Position numbers and translations under genes: made by a program
Shown: in pieces, positions 9,249-19,205 of the stretch
Layout of the letters: each line of letters starts with the position of its first letter
How positions within the stretch are numbered: the first letter of the stretch is position 1
The notes under the pieces: model-generated
Databases searched by the model: none
What the model was told of the DNA's origin: nothing
Seen by the model: only the letters and a program-made list of their open reading frames with translations
From: Eggerthella sinensis
GTDB taxonomy: Bacteria; Actinomycetota; Coriobacteriia; Coriobacteriales; Eggerthellaceae
Reading direction: 5' to 3'
DNA: 64,000 nt
Assembly: GCF_003339815.1 (NCBI RefSeq)
Contig: NZ_PPTT01000016.1
Coordinates: forward strand, 27,957 to 91,956

Positions 9249-11585
9249 CTAGCGCAGGGTTTCCACCTCGATCCGATCGTCCGTCAATTTGCATGAAACA
9301 TCTCCCTCTTCGTCGGTGCGGCAGATGCGCGCGCCCACGGCGTCGAGCCGCGCGAGCGTCTCCTTCGTAGGATGGCCGTAGCGGTTGCGCTCCCCCACGC
9401 TGACCAGCGCGATGCGCGGCGCGAGCACGGCGGCCTCCTCGTCGTCGAGCGCGTTTCTCGACCCATGATGGCCGACCTTGTAGATGTCCACCGCCCCGAC
9501 GAGGCCCGCATCGACGAGGGCGCGCAGCTGTTCGTGCTCGGCATCCCCCGTGAACAGCGCGCGCCAGTCGGACGCTCCGTCGCCGTCGACGTCGGCATCG
9601 GCCAGCAGGCACACGCTGTCGGCGTTGCCGCCCTCGTCGACGAAGCGCTCGGGCCACACCACCGCGAGGTCGAAGGCCCCCACGTGCAGCTCGTCGCCCT
9701 GCCGCACGCCGGCGACCCCCTCGTCGCCCACGAGCGCTCGCGCGTCCGCCACGAGGCTTGCGCACGAGCCGCATCCGCACGACAACGCGTCCTGCGCCAC
9801 GAGCACGCGTCCCACGTCCACGACGCCGGCGAGCGAGGTCAGCGCGCCCTTGTGGTCGTCGTCGCCGTGCGTGATGAGGACGGCGTCGAGACGGTACACG
9901 CCGTGCCGGGCGAGCGCCTCGCGCAGCAGGCGTTCCTGGTTGCCCGTGTCGATGAGCACCGCCGCGCCGCGGCTGCGCACCACGAACGCGTCGCCCTGCC
10001 CCACGTCGAGCATGATGATCTCGTCGCCTGCCACCCGCGGCATGACGACGAACGCCGCGACGGCCGCGCAGCACAACGAGGCCGCCAAGCCGAGCACGAT
10101 GCGGAGCCGCGGGTGCGGCCAAGCGAGCCACAGCACAACGGCACCCGCCGCCGAGACGCCGAGCGCGACCTCGAGCGGAAGGGCCATCGGAATGCTCGCG
10201 TTGGGAATCGTCGCAAGCGCCCGCACGAGCGCGGTGAGCGCCGTCGCCCCCGCCGACGCGCACCCGAGCAGCACGGGCGCGGCCGCGGGCGCGGCGAGCG
10301 CGCCGAGCACCGCGACGAGACCTCCGGCGCAGACGAGCGGGAAGAGCGGCGCTGCGGCGATGTTGGCAAGCGGCGCGACGAGCGGCAGCTGCGAGAACAG
10401 CGCCGCCGCAAGCGGCGTGGCCGCGATGTTCGAGGCGCACGTGAGCGAGAGCGCATCGCGCGCGAGGCGCGGCGCTCGCGGTACCATGCGGGCGATCCAG
10501 GCCGAGCACAGGCCGGCGAACAGCACGATGCCGAGCGTTGAAAGCGCGCTGAGCGCGAACGAGACGGACAGCGCGGTGTGCGGCGCGAGTGCGATGCAGG
10601 CGATCATGCACACGGCGAGCGCGCTGAGCGCCGCGGGACGCCGCCGCGCGGCGAACGAGCACATGCCCGCCCCCGCCATGACCGCCGCGCGCACGGCCGA
10701 CGGCGGAGCGGCGGCCAACACGAGAAAGCACAGCAGCAGCCCGCCCTGCACGGCGAGCGCGATTCGGCGCGGGACGCGCAGGGCCCCCAGCAGCGCCGAA
10801 GCGCATCCCGCCACGATGGACAGGTGGGCTCCCGACACCGCCACGAGGTGCGCGAGCCCCGTCACCTGGTAGGCGGCGTACGCGTCTCCCTCTTCGAGGG
10901 CGCCGCGCCAACCGCACACGAGGGCCGCGAGCACCGCCGGGCCGTCGCCCTGCCCCGTCTGCGCCAGCACCTCGATCGCACGGTTCCTCAAGGCGAGCAG
11001 GGCTCCCAGCGCGTCATCCCGCTCGACGCGCTCCACCGCGCGCGCCGACCCGCTCAGCGCCGCGCCCTGCCGCCAGCAGTACGATGCCGACGTGCCGGAG
11101 GGAACCGTGAGCGTCGCATCGGCCTCGAACACGTCGCCGTAGCGCGGAGGCTCCTCGTCGCCGTCGAAGTTCAGCCGCACCGTGGTCGAACCCGTCCCCG
11201 GCAGCTCGACGCGCGCGAAGCACGAGGCGCCGAACAAGCCGGTCGAGCCGTCTCCGATCGCCTCGAACCGCCACCGTCCCGCCATGCCGTCCCCCTCCTC
11301 CTGCGCGGCGTGCAGGGCCGCCGCGCAGCCGCCGGCACAAGCTACGCCGAGCGCGGCCCCCAACGCGACGCACCACCACAGCGCGCCCGGCAGGCGCCAC
11401 AGCCCCGCGGCGCACGCCGCGCCCGTCGCCGCGCCGAGCGTGCCCAGCACAAGGCATGCCGCGACGGACAGCCCCTCGGCGACCGCGAGCGTTGCTGCGC
11501 AGGCGGCCCACAGCGCGAGCGCGCAGCCCAGCACGGGCGGCAGCGACGGGCGCGGCGGCAGCGGGACGTCGCCTACCCGACGCAT
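9249..11585 (-). CDS. comEC: ComEC/Rec2 DNA-uptake channel
   Basis: Polytopic inner-membrane protein that carries single-stranded DNA into the cell. At 778 aa it has the full three-part layout: N-terminal OB-like region, central competence domain with many hydrophobic helices (for example the GLAHLVAVSGAHLSIVAG segment), and a C-terminal metallo-beta-lactamase-like domain with ITHGDDDHKGAL and KVGHHGS. It overlaps comEA by 13 nt. With comEA it suggests at least a vestigial DNA-uptake ability; no pilus genes are in the window. Confidence 0.93.
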   Translation of the reverse strand: MRRVGDVPLPPRPSLPPVLGCALALWAACAATLAVAEGLSVAACLVLGTLGAATGAACAAGLWRLPGALWWCVALGAALGVACAGGCAAALHAAQEEGDGMAGRWRFEAIGDGSTGLFGASCFARVELPGTGSTTVRLNFDGDEEPPRYGDVFEADATLTVPSGTSASYCWRQGAALSGSARAVERVERDDALGALLALRNRAIEVLAQTGQGDGPAVLAALVCGWRGALEEGDAYAAYQVTGLAHLVAVSGAHLSIVAGCASALLGALRVPRRIALAVQGGLLLCFLVLAAAPPSAVRAAVMAGAGMCSFAARRRPAALSALAVCMIACIALAPHTALSVSFALSALSTLGIVLFAGLCSAWIARMVPRAPRLARDALSLTCASNIAATPLAAALFSQLPLVAPLANIAAAPLFPLVCAGGLVAVLGALAAPAAAPVLLGCASAGATALTALVRALATIPNASIPMALPLEVALGVSAAGAVVLWLAWPHPRLRIVLGLAASLCCAAVAAFVVMPRVAGDEIIMLDVGQGDAFVVRSRGAAVLIDTGNQERLLREALARHGVYRLDAVLITHGDDDHKGALTSLAGVVDVGRVLVAQDALSCGCGSCASLVADARALVGDEGVAGVRQGDELHVGAFDLAVVWPERFVDEGGNADSVCLLADADVDGDGASDWRALFTGDAEHEQLRALVDAGLVGAVDIYKVGHHGSRNALDDEEAAVLAPRIALVSVGERNRYGHPTKETLARLDAVGARICRTDEEGDVSCKLTDDRIEVETLR

Positions 11586-12259
11586 ACGAGGTCGGCCAAA
11601 TCGGCGAACTTCTTGTCCCCGATGCCGGACACGCGCTTGAGATCCTCCACCGTGCCGAAGGGACCGTTCGCCTCGCGGTCGGCCACGATCTTCTCGGCCG
11701 TCGAAGGCCCCACGCCCGGCAGCGCATCGAGCTCGGCCGCCGTCGCTCTATTGAGGTTTACCTTGCCGCCCGCCGTCGTCGCACCTTCGAGCGTCGCGGT
11801 GCCGCTCTCGCCCGCTCCTCCCGACGCCGCCGCAGCGACCTCGTCCAACGTCGGCACGACGATCTGCTCGCCGTCGACGAGCACGCGCGCCAGGTTGAGC
11901 GCGTCGCGCGCGGCTCCCTCGGCGAACCCGCCCGCCGCATCCACCGCATCCTGCACCCGCGCGCCTTCGTCCAGCTCGCGCACGCCCGGCTCCGCCACCG
12001 CGCCGCCCACGTGCACCGCGATGCGCACCGGCGCTGCTTCGGCCTCCCCTTCGTTTCCCCGAGCTTCGCCGCCCTGCGCCAGCACGCCGTCGTCACGCGA
12101 GACGGAGAACCCGTCGGACGCGGCCGCATGCACGAGCGCCGACCCTGCGCCGATGAGCACGAGCGCGGCGAGCGCCGTCACGCCCACGAGCACGGGGAGG
12201 CGCACGCCGCTCAGGTGCGCCTTCGCCCGCCACGATTCCGCCTGTTCCACGAACCCCAT
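11573..12259 (-). CDS. comEA: ComEA-type helix-hairpin-helix DNA-binding protein
   Basis: Membrane-anchored receptor that binds incoming double-stranded DNA. One N-terminal transmembrane helix (VGVTALAALVLIGAGSALV), a SLBB-like domain in the middle (VHVGGAVAEPGVREL), a Ser/Gly/Ala linker, then a C-terminal tandem HhH domain (VNLNRATAAELDALPGVGPS and FGTVEDLKRVSGIG). The ATG at 12259 has AGGAGG 6 nt upstream; the frame extends further but lacks support. Length is 228 aa. Confidence 0.92.
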   Translation of the reverse strand: MGFVEQAESWRAKAHLSGVRLPVLVGVTALAALVLIGAGSALVHAAASDGFSVSRDDGVLAQGGEARGNEGEAEAAPVRIAVHVGGAVAEPGVRELDEGARVQDAVDAAGGFAEGAARDALNLARVLVDGEQIVVPTLDEVAAAASGGAGESGTATLEGATTAGGKVNLNRATAAELDALPGVGPSTAEKIVADREANGPFGTVEDLKRVSGIGDKKFADLADLVCVG

Positions 12260-12510
12260 GCCGCCCTCCTCGCGTTGCCTGCCCCTCCAGCATAGCAACC
12301 GCATCCAGCACATCGATGGCGTGCGTCCAGCGAAACGATCCCGTGGGTCTTGCGCCTTTCCGACGCGCATCGAACGTTCATCTCGCGCGCGACGTGCGAC
12401 GATCCAGCGCGTTTCCAGCACGCTCCACCCCCGAATCCAACGCGAATCCAGCGCGCGCCGAGCGTCCCGCCCAAGCGCGCACCGCGCCCCAGCGCCCCGC
12501 CCCGAAGCTC
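12260..12510. other. Intergenic region upstream of comEA
   Basis: The 328-bp gap between comEA and thiI must hold the comEA promoter. It contains several loose copies of a CCAGCGCG/CCAACGCG-like word (about 12409-12460) but no clean repeat unit, and no coding frame with codon use like the neighbours. The thiI terminator lies at its far end. Confidence 0.4.
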
Positions 12511-12537
12511 AAAAAAACGGCGCCCTCTCGGACGCCG
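12511..12537 (-). terminator. Rho-independent terminator of thiI
   Basis: On the minus strand: CGGCGTCC, loop GAGA, GGGCGCCG (8 bp, one G-U), then seven T. It is 51 bp past the thiI stop. This is the best classic intrinsic terminator in the first 20 kb. Confidence 0.9.
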
Positions 12538-12587
12538 CTTCGCATGAGCCAGCTTGATCGCGCGCGGCGGGCCGCGCCAACCGCCCG

Positions 12588-13805
12588 CTAGGCGGTGCGC
12601 TTCTTCTTCGGCTTGTACGCCGGGCACGCGTAGTCGCGGATCTCGGCGGAGTCGGCGATCTCGGTCACCCACCGTTCGATGGGCAGAGCCGCCTCGGCTT
12701 CCAGCACCATCGGCAGCTTCGCGTGCGTCTCGGGGCTGCGCGGCATGAACAGCGTGCAGCAGTCGGGCGCATCCTGCGACGAGATCTCGAACGAGCCCAA
12801 ACGCTCGGCGTCCGCGATGATCTCCAGCTTGTCGGTGCCGATGAGCGGGCGGAAGATGGGCATGTCCACCGCCGCGTCGGTGCAGCGGATGTTGTCGAGC
12901 GTCTGCGAGGCCACCTGCCCCAGGCTCTCGCCCGTGACGAGCGCGCCGGCGCGCTCGCGGCGACCCAGCTCCTCGGCCACCTTGAACATGAGACGGCGGT
13001 ACATGATGACGCGCAGCTCGGGCGGCACGATCAGCGCGATCTCGCGCTGGTAGTCGCCGAACGGCACCGTGTACACGCGCCCGATGCAGCCCGTGCGCTC
13101 GAGCACGCGCGCGATGTCGTCCACGAGATACTCGCTCGCGTCCGAGGTTTGCGGCCGGCCGGAGAAGTGCACGCCGATGCACACCGCGCCGCGCCGCGCG
13201 AGCTTCCACGTGGCAACCGGGGAGTCGATGCCCGACGACAGCAGGCTCATGACGACGCCTGAGCTGCCCACCGGCAGCCCGCCCACGCCCGGCAGCGAGC
13301 GCGCGTACACGTACGACGCGTTCTGCACCACTTCGACGCCCACCGTGAGGTCGGGCTTCTTCATCTTCACGGTTTTGTCGGGGTAGGCCGCGCACAGCGC
13401 CGAGCCGATGATCTGGTTCATGTCCATCGAGCCCGTGGCGAAGTCGGTGTGGTTGCGGCGCGCCGCCACCTTGAACGAGTCGAAGTCGCCCGCCTCGGCC
13501 ATGGCGGCGACGGCCGCCTCCGTCATGACGTCGAGGTCGCGCTCGCATTTGAAGCCGCACGACACGCGCGCCACGCCCGGCACCTTGCCGATGAGGTCGG
13601 CCGCCTCCTTCGCCGTCTCCCATGCGGTGCCCTCGCGCAAAAACACGCACAGGCGGCCTGCGATGCGGTGGATCGTCACCACCGGATAGGGCTTGAGCAG
13701 CGCTTCGAGGTTCTTGAGCAGCCTCATCTCGAACGTCGAGCGATTGTGGCCCTTGAGCCCGATCTCGTGGTAATGGACGAGGCAGATGCGTTGGAATTCA
13801 GTCAT
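12588..13805 (-). CDS. thiI: tRNA 4-thiouridine synthase ThiI
   Basis: Sulfurtransferase that thiolates U8 of tRNA and can feed thiamine thiazole synthesis. Ferredoxin-like and THUMP domains at the N-terminus (LKGHNRSTFE, then RVSCGFKCERD), followed by the PP-loop adenylation domain (SSGIDSPVATWKL). At 405 aa it is the short form without the C-terminal rhodanese domain found in E. coli, so the persulfide-relay cysteine of that domain is absent, as in many Gram-positive ThiI proteins. It is a single gene between two terminators. Confidence 0.93.
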   Translation of the reverse strand: MTEFQRICLVHYHEIGLKGHNRSTFEMRLLKNLEALLKPYPVVTIHRIAGRLCVFLREGTAWETAKEAADLIGKVPGVARVSCGFKCERDLDVMTEAAVAAMAEAGDFDSFKVAARRNHTDFATGSMDMNQIIGSALCAAYPDKTVKMKKPDLTVGVEVVQNASYVYARSLPGVGGLPVGSSGVVMSLLSSGIDSPVATWKLARRGAVCIGVHFSGRPQTSDASEYLVDDIARVLERTGCIGRVYTVPFGDYQREIALIVPPELRVIMYRRLMFKVAEELGRRERAGALVTGESLGQVASQTLDNIRCTDAAVDMPIFRPLIGTDKLEIIADAERLGSFEISSQDAPDCCTLFMPRSPETHAKLPMVLEAEAALPIERWVTEIADSAEIRDYACPAYKPKKKRTA

Positions 13806-13835
13806 GATGGCCTAACGTGAAGAGGGACGAACAGC

Positions 13836-13871
13836 AAAAGCCGCGCCGGGACGAATCCGTGCGCGGCTTTT
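13836..13871. terminator. Terminator downstream of rpoZ
   Basis: Perfect 11-bp arms AAAAGCCGCGC and GCGCGGCTTTT around a 14-nt loop, 39 bp past the rpoZ stop. The A and T runs form part of the stem, so it can act in either direction. Confidence 0.75.
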
Positions 13872-13909
13872 CATTGTCTACCGGGTTCACCGTGCGAGAA
13901 CGGCGACCT

Positions 13910-14170
13910 TTAGTGGTTCTTGACGTCGATGGACGTCGGGTCGAACGACACTTCGCCGCGCGCGACTTCGTTGAAGGCGAGCGACAGCGGCTTCTTGTCG
14001 GCGGCGCGGGCGATTTCCACGGCCGTCTGCAGCTGGATGGCGCGATCGCGCTGGCCGCGCATCATGTCGTTGATGTCGTGGGCGCGCTTCGAAGCGAGTG
14101 CGCACAGCAGGAAACGATCGTTGTCGGTCTCGTTCAGCAGGACGTCGATCTTCGGTTCGATAATGCTCAT
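13910..14170 (-). CDS. rpoZ: RNA polymerase omega subunit
   Basis: Small subunit that helps assemble beta-prime into core polymerase. 86 aa; the omega signature is recognisable (DRFLLCALASKRAHDIND and then PLSLAFNEVARGEV). It lies 7 nt after gmk in the order mihF-gmk-rpoZ, a conserved actinobacterial arrangement. The start MSIIEPKIDVLL is the only in-frame ATG near the domain. Confidence 0.93.
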   Translation of the reverse strand: MSIIEPKIDVLLNETDNDRFLLCALASKRAHDINDMMRGQRDRAIQLQTAVEIARAADKKPLSLAFNEVARGEVSFDPTSIDVKNH

Positions 14171-14177
14171 ATGCGTG

Positions 14178-14750
14178 TTAACCTCGTATTTTCTCGGCTT
14201 GTTCGTTCACGTAGCCCACCAATGCTTCGGCGGCTTCGTCCAAATCGTCGTTTACCAGCCGTATATCATACTCCATTTTGCGGGAAAGCTCCACCCGCGC
14301 TGTTTCCATGCGCGTAGCGATGGCCTCGTCGGACTCGGTGCCGCGGCCGCGCAGGCGCGCTTCGAGCACGTCGAGCGAGGGCGGTTCGATGAACACGAGG
14401 TGCGCCGCGGGGAACTTGCTGCGAACCTGGAACCCTCCCTGCACGTCGATCTCGAGGATGACCTGGTCGCCGCGGGCGATGTGCTCCTCGACGAGCGCGC
14501 GGGGCGTGCCGTAGCAGTTTCCCCCGTACGTCGCCCATTCCAACAGGCCGTCGCTGTCGACGAGCTGCTGGAACTCCTCCGAAGAGGCGAAGCGGTAGTG
14601 GACGCCGTCCACCTCGCCCTCGCGCGGCGCGCGCGTGGTCACCGACATGGATACCCAGGCGTCGGGCACCTCATGCACAAGTCGGGCCACCAGCGTGCCT
14701 TTGCCGGCACCCGATGGCCCTGAAATGACGAACAGATTGCCGTGGCGCAT
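14178..14750 (-). CDS. gmk: Guanylate kinase
   Basis: Phosphorylates GMP to GDP with ATP. 190 aa. The Walker A is SGPSGAGKGT near the N-terminus, followed by SVTTRAPREGEVDGVHY (the GMP-binding segment) and VILEIDVQGG. It sits between mihF (8 nt gap) and rpoZ (7 nt gap), so the three genes are one transcription unit. Confidence 0.96.
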   Translation of the reverse strand: MRHGNLFVISGPSGAGKGTLVARLVHEVPDAWVSMSVTTRAPREGEVDGVHYRFASSEEFQQLVDSDGLLEWATYGGNCYGTPRALVEEHIARGDQVILEIDVQGGFQVRSKFPAAHLVFIEPPSLDVLEARLRGRGTESDEAIATRMETARVELSRKMEYDIRLVNDDLDEAAEALVGYVNEQAEKIRG

Positions 14751-14758
14751 GGATGCGA

Positions 14759-15067
14759 TTAGCCCAAGCGCTCCAGCAGAGCGGTCTGCTGACGCTCGCC
14801 CAGACCGCGCAGGCGGCGGCTCTCGGCGATCTGGAGTTCCTTCATGATCTTCTCAGCCTTGGCCTTGCCATAGCCGGGAAGCGTCTCGATGAGGGTGGAC
14901 ACCTTCATGCGGCCCACAACCGGATCGTTCTTCATTTCGAGAACCTTCTCAAGCGTGAGCTTGCCGGACTTCAGTTCGTCGCGAACCTCGGCGCGCTTGA
15001 TGCGAGCCGCCTTCGCCTTCTCCAAAGCGGCCTGGCGCTCTTCAGGGCTGAGTTGAGGAATAGCCAT
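14759..15067 (-). CDS. mihF: Actinobacterial integration host factor (mIHF)
   Basis: Nucleoid-associated protein with a helix-two-turn-helix fold, unrelated to the E. coli HU/IHF fold. 102 aa: MAIPQLSPEERQAALEKA, then the DNA-contact region (VSTLIETLPGYGKAKAEKI). The chosen ATG has AAGGAGAG 8 nt upstream; the frame extends 17 codons further without support. Adjacent gmk and rpoZ support the assignment, as this trio is conserved in Actinobacteria. The 198-bp gap upstream (15068-15265) is A+T-rich and should carry the promoter of this operon. Confidence 0.9.
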   Translation of the reverse strand: MAIPQLSPEERQAALEKAKAARIKRAEVRDELKSGKLTLEKVLEMKNDPVVGRMKVSTLIETLPGYGKAKAEKIMKELQIAESRRLRGLGERQQTALLERLG

Positions 15068-15265
15068 CGTGTTTCTCTCCTTCTGTTCCAAAAGCGATGT
15101 CGTGATACTATCACGCATTCGCCCACTTCACCTTGTCTTTTACCACAAATTGCAAAAATTTCAGCGCGCGGTCACACATTCTAGAAGCTGTTGGCACCTT
15201 TGTCGATGTTTCGTCGCCTAATCGTCATTTTACCAGGTTGGGCGCATAGCGTCGACGCAGGGGCG

Positions 15266-15991
15266 CTATAGCTCGGCGATGATGGCCGCAAACGCCGCCG
15301 CCGGATCGGCCGCCTGCGTGATGGGACGTCCGATGACGATGTGCGAGGCGCCGTTCTCGAACGCCTGCGCCGGCGTGGCGACGCGGCTCTGATCGCCCTT
15401 GTCGCTGCCGGCGGGACGCACGCCCGGCGTGACGATGTAGGCGTCGGGCCCGAGGATCTCGCGCAGGCGCGCGGCTTCCTGCGGCGAGGCCACCACGCCC
15501 GAGATGCCGGCGCGTTTCGCCTGCTCGGCCAGCACGACCACCTGGTCGGCCATGGCGCGGCTCACGCCCGTCTCGGCAAGCGCCGCGTCGTTCATGCTGG
15601 TGAGCACCGTGATGCCGAGCGTCGCCGGCGCGGGATGGCCGTACTCGGCCGCCGCCCGTTCGGCGCCCTTCTGCGCTGCCGCCATCATGTCGACGCCGCC
15701 CACGGTGTGCATGGTCAGCATGTCGGCCCCGCTCCCGGCGGCGGCGTACGCGGCGCCCTCCACCTGATGCGGGATGTCGTGGAACTTGAGGTCGAGGAAC
15801 ACCTTGAAGCCGCGCTCCTTGAGGGCGTACACGATGGCCGGGCCGTTCGCGTAGAACAGCGTCATGCCCACCTTCATCCACGTCGCCTTGCCCTGCAGCT
15901 GGTCCGCGAGGTCGAAGGCCTCCTCGATGCCGCAATCGAGCGCCACGATCACGCGGTCGCGCGCGGGCACCTCTTCGAACGAACTCACCAT
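15266..15991 (-). CDS. pyrF: Orotidine 5'-phosphate decarboxylase
   Basis: Last step of UMP synthesis. 241 aa with the catalytic Asp/Lys array in [15 protein letters not shown] and the phosphate-binding end ([20 protein letters not shown]). Type I family. The ATG at 15991 overlaps the pyrD stop by 7 nt; the extra upstream residues in the longer frame lie within pyrD. It is the last gene of pyrK-pyrD-pyrF. Confidence 0.95.
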   Translation of the reverse strand: MVSSFEEVPARDRVIVALDCGIEEAFDLADQLQGKATWMKVGMTLFYANGPAIVYALKERGFKVFLDLKFHDIPHQVEGAAYAAAGSGADMLTMHTVGGVDMMAAAQKGAERAAAEYGHPAPATLGITVLTSMNDAALAETGVSRAMADQVVVLAEQAKRAGISGVVASPQEAARLREILGPDAYIVTPGVRPAGSDKGDQSRVATPAQAFENGASHIVIGRPITQAADPAAAFAAIIAEL

Positions 15992-16938
15992 TCCAACGCT
16001 CCTATCAGATCCTGCACGTCGTCGATGCCGTGCCTTTCGCAATACTGCGCTATTCCGTCGATGATTTCAACCGTGGCGTGCGGATTCACGAAATTCGCGG
16101 TGCCGACGGCCACCGCTGTGGCTCCGGCCAGCATGAACTCGACGGCGTCGACCGCATTCGAGATGCCGCCCATGCCGAGCAGCGGCACGTCCACCGCCTT
16201 GTGGCACTCCCACACCATGCGCAGCGCCACCGGCTTCACGGCCGGGCCCGACAGGCCGCCCACGCCGCGCGCGAGCTGCGGACGGCGACGCTCCGCGTCG
16301 ATGGCCATGCCCATCAGCGTGTTGATGAGCGACAGCGCGTCGGCGCCGGCGGACACCGCGGCGCGGGCGATCTCGGTGACGTCGGTGACGTTCGGCGTGA
16401 GCTTCACGATGAGCGGGCGCTTCGTGGCGGCGCGGCAGCGGGACACGACGGCCTCGACGCTATCGGTGCACGTGCCGATGGTCATGCCGCCCGCGTCCAC
16501 GTTCGGGCACGAGATGTTCACTTCGTAGGCGTCCACCGGCGCGTCCTCGAGCGCTTCGATGACCTGCACGTACTCGTCGAAGCTGTGGCCCGACACGTTC
16601 ACGATGACCGTCGCGTCGCGCTCCTGCAGCCACGGCAGGTCGACCTGTTTAAGGTGCGCGACGCCGGGGTTCTGCAGGCCGATGGAGTTGAGCATGCCCG
16701 AGGGCGTCTCGGCGATGCGGGGGCTCGCGTTGCCCTCCCAGCCGTGCAAAGACACCCCCTTCGTGGTGACCGCGCCCAGGCTTTCCACGTCCACGAAGTC
16801 GCCGTACTCGCGCCCGGCGGCGAACGTGCCCGACGCCACCGTCACGGGGTTCTTCATGGCGAGGCCGCCCAGGTTGACGGCGAGCGCCACGTTCGTCGGC
16901 GCCGTCGTGAGCGGCAGCGCGTTCTCGATTCCAGCCAT
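15985..16938 (-). CDS. pyrD: Dihydroorotate dehydrogenase, class 1B catalytic subunit
   Basis: FMN subunit that oxidises dihydroorotate to orotate; in class 1B enzymes the electrons go through PyrK to NAD+. 317 aa. The catalytic cysteine loop is [12 protein letters not shown], and the FMN-binding end is [20 protein letters not shown]. The start ATG overlaps the pyrK TAA by one base (TAATG), which is a coupled pair. The assignment to class 1B rests on both the Cys base and the pyrK partner. Confidence 0.95.
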   Translation of the reverse strand: MAGIENALPLTTAPTNVALAVNLGGLAMKNPVTVASGTFAAGREYGDFVDVESLGAVTTKGVSLHGWEGNASPRIAETPSGMLNSIGLQNPGVAHLKQVDLPWLQERDATVIVNVSGHSFDEYVQVIEALEDAPVDAYEVNISCPNVDAGGMTIGTCTDSVEAVVSRCRAATKRPLIVKLTPNVTDVTEIARAAVSAGADALSLINTLMGMAIDAERRRPQLARGVGGLSGPAVKPVALRMVWECHKAVDVPLLGMGGISNAVDAVEFMLAGATAVAVGTANFVNPHATVEIIDGIAQYCERHGIDDVQDLIGALEW

Positions 16939-17741
16939 TACCACACCACCTTCGCCGCATCGAACACGGGGCCGTCGACGCAGGCCCGCAGTTTGCCGTC
17001 CACCGTGTCCACCACGCACGACAGGCAGGCGCCCACGCCGCACGCCATGCGCTTCTCCATGGACACCTCGCAGGGCACGCCCGCGTCCGCCGCCATGCGC
17101 GCCACGATCTTCATGAGGGGCTCGGGGCCGCATACGGCCAGGTAGTCGTACGGCTCCCCCGCGTCCGCCGCCTCGGCGAGCGCCTCTTCGACAAGCGTCG
17201 TGCAGAAGCCCTCGCGGCCGAAGCTGCCGTCGTCGGTCGCGCAGCGCGGCGGCGCGGCCAGCAGCGCCTCGTAGCGCGCGCGGCACGTGAGGGCGGCCTC
17301 GGTTTGCGCGCCCAGCACCACGTCGGTGCGCACGCCGGCCGCGACGAGCGACTCGGTCAGCATGAACAGCGGCGCCGCGCCCACGCCGCCGCCCACGAGC
17401 AGCGCGCGGCGGGCGCCCGCCGGATGCCAGGTGTTCCCCACCGGCCCGATGAGCTCGGCCTCGCCGGCAAACGGGCCGTCGGCCTCGAGGCCCGTCATGT
17501 GCGCGCTGCCGAAGCCCACCGCCTGATACAGGATCTCGAGCGTGCCCGCGGCGGCGTCGCGCGCGTACACCGAGAACGGGCGGCGCAGGATGTGCGCCTC
17601 CATGCCCGGCACCTTCATATGCACGAACTGCCCCGGCTCGATGGACACCGCGATGTCGGGCGCCTCGAGCGTCATGAGGTAGAGGTTCGGGCCAACCTTC
17701 GCGTTGCCGAGGATGCGCGCCCGTTCGTTGACATGCGCCAC
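16938..17741 (-). CDS. pyrK: Dihydroorotate dehydrogenase electron-transfer subunit PyrK
   Basis: FAD and [2Fe-2S] protein that passes electrons from PyrD to NAD+. FAD-binding barrel near the N-terminus ([10 protein letters not shown]), NAD-binding region ([15 protein letters not shown]) and a C-terminal cluster loop CGVGACLSC with a fourth Cys in GKLRAC. I chose a GTG start at 17741 because GGGAAGG lies 7 nt upstream and the family starts here; the frame extends 34 codons further into the leader without a better site. First gene of pyrKDF. Confidence 0.92.
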   Translation of the reverse strand: MAHVNERARILGNAKVGPNLYLMTLEAPDIAVSIEPGQFVHMKVPGMEAHILRRPFSVYARDAAAGTLEILYQAVGFGSAHMTGLEADGPFAGEAELIGPVGNTWHPAGARRALLVGGGVGAAPLFMLTESLVAAGVRTDVVLGAQTEAALTCRARYEALLAAPPRCATDDGSFGREGFCTTLVEEALAEAADAGEPYDYLAVCGPEPLMKIVARMAADAGVPCEVSMEKRMACGVGACLSCVVDTVDGKLRACVDGPVFDAAKVVW

Positions 17742-17765
17742 GTACGTACCTTCCCTCTCGTCGAA

Positions 17766-17815
17766 GCCGCCGCGTCGTCGGCGGCGGCATGCGTGTCTCT
17801 TCGGCGCTGATTGTA
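17766..17815 (-). promoter_or_regulatory. pyrK leader: extended -10 and 8-bp hairpin
   Basis: On the minus strand an extended -10 (TGCTACAAT; TACAAT at 17810-17815) is followed by a perfect 8-bp stem GCCGCCGC / GCGGCGGC with a 7-nt loop (17766-17788), just before the ribosome-binding site. No good -35 is visible. Unlike carA and pyrR, there is no PyrR-type motif here, so control of pyrKDF may differ. Confidence 0.45.
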
Positions 17816-17873
17816 GCATCACCGCTGCTGAGAGGGCCTGCACCTTGCGCGAATGCGCGAGAAAAGACAGAAA

Positions 17874-19205
17874 TCAGGCGCTCGGCGCGTCCGTCGGGCA
17901 CGCGGGCAGGGGAATGACCACGTTCAGGGAGAACGAGCCGTCCCGGGCTTCGTAGCTCATCGCCCCGCCGCGCTTCTCGGCGATAGACGCGATGCTCTCC
18001 ATGCCGAACCCGTGCCGATCGCGCTGCTTTTTCGTCGTGGCGAGCCAGCGCTCCTTGCCGAGACGCTCGCCGTCGTAGTTGTTCGACACGCGCACGAGGA
18101 CGAACCCGCGGTCGTTCGACACCTCGATCAGGATTTCCCGCAGCGCGTCGTCTTCGAGCGGCACGGTGGCCTCGATCGCGTTGTCGAGCGCGTTGCCGAA
18201 CAGGGCGCACAGATCGAAGCTGCTCATGAAGCCGAGCCGGCTCGCATCGACGAAGGGCACGAGTCGGATGCGCTCGCGCTGGCACCACGCGGCCTTCTCG
18301 GCCAGCATGATGTCCACGGCCTCGTTGCCCGTCTCGACGAACGTCTCGTAGGGCACGATGCTGCGGTTCATCCCGTCGACGAACGCGCGCACCTGCTTGA
18401 CGTCTTGGCTCGATTCGAGCGTTCCCAGGTAATGCTTCAAGTCGTGGTACTGCCGTCTGACGGCGTCGGCGGCGCTCTTCTTCGTCGCGTAATGCCGGTG
18501 CTGCTCCTGGATGAGCGCCTCCATCTGCAAGAGCTCCGCGCGCTTGACGACCGAGGACAGGTTCTTGGCGTTCACGACGATCATGACGATGGTGCATCCC
18601 AGCAGCATGAGCAGCGTGAGCACCATGTCCTGGTACAGCGTGCCGCCGGTCATCTCGTAAGCGTAGTTCTGCGAGCGCAGGAACATGAACGGCACGAGCG
18701 GGAGCAGGATGGACAGGCACTGCGGCCATGACAGGTTCTCGGCGCCGCTTTCGAAGAGGAACCGCCCCACGACGAAGGCCACGAGTGCCGAGACGGCGAA
18801 GGTGAGCGCGAAGTTCACCGCCGTGACGGCAAGCGGGGCTCCGACGGGAAGCGCGCCGACGAAGGGCTGCATGAGCAGGTCGATGGCGACGATCTTACCC
18901 GCCTCGATGCACAGCAGGAACACGCAGCTGACGTAGAGGTTCTGCTGCTTGCTCGAGCGCTTCGTGAGGCACAGGTAGGCGAAGAAGCCGGCGGCGCACA
19001 GGACGTAGTCGAGGTAGAACCGCTGATGCAGCAGCGTGACGAGCATCTGGTAGGCCGCGAGCAGCGCCGCGAGGGCGGCCGTGCGCCCGTCGAAGCGCCG
19101 GCGCGCCTCGAGCTTGGACGCGAAGGCGAAGAACAGCGCGCACTCGAGCAGGCACGGCACCTGCCAGATGAGATCGGTCGTGTCGATCAGGTAGTCGGTG
19201 ATCAC
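17874..19205 (-). CDS. GHKL sensor histidine kinase (AgrC/VirS-like)
   Basis: Partner kinase of the LytTR regulator upstream. About 443 aa: six or so hydrophobic helices in residues 1-210, a linker, then a phosphoacceptor box [13 protein letters not shown] and an ATPase domain with N box ([12 protein letters not shown]) and G box ([18 protein letters not shown]). Such kinases, as in AgrC, often sense peptides. The GTG start overlaps the TGA of the response regulator (GTGA), so the two are coupled. The signal is unknown; no AgrD-like peptide gene is visible nearby. Confidence 0.9.
   Translation of the reverse strand: MITDYLIDTTDLIWQVPCLLECALFFAFASKLEARRRFDGRTAALAALLAAYQMLVTLLHQRFYLDYVLCAAGFFAYLCLTKRSSKQQNLYVSCVFLLCIEAGKIVAIDLLMQPFVGALPVGAPLAVTAVNFALTFAVSALVAFVVGRFLFESGAENLSWPQCLSILLPLVPFMFLRSQNYAYEMTGGTLYQDMVLTLLMLLGCTIVMIVVNAKNLSSVVKRAELLQMEALIQEQHRHYATKKSAADAVRRQYHDLKHYLGTLESSQDVKQVRAFVDGMNRSIVPYETFVETGNEAVDIMLAEKAAWCQRERIRLVPFVDASRLGFMSSFDLCALFGNALDNAIEATVPLEDDALREILIEVSNDRGFVLVRVSNNYDGERLGKERWLATTKKQRDRHGFGMESIASIAEKRGGAMSYEARDGSFSLNVVIPLPACPTDAPSA

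Noticed and set aside
12409..12460. CRISPR-like or tandem repeat upstream of comEA
   Set aside because: The repeated words (CCAGCGCG, CCAACGCG) are short, unevenly spaced and degenerate, with no conserved unit.
17742..17873. PyrR-type leader before pyrK
   Set aside because: Searched the minus strand for CGGU-CnGAGAG-ACCG and for a T-run terminator; neither is present. Only a GC hairpin and an extended -10 were found.
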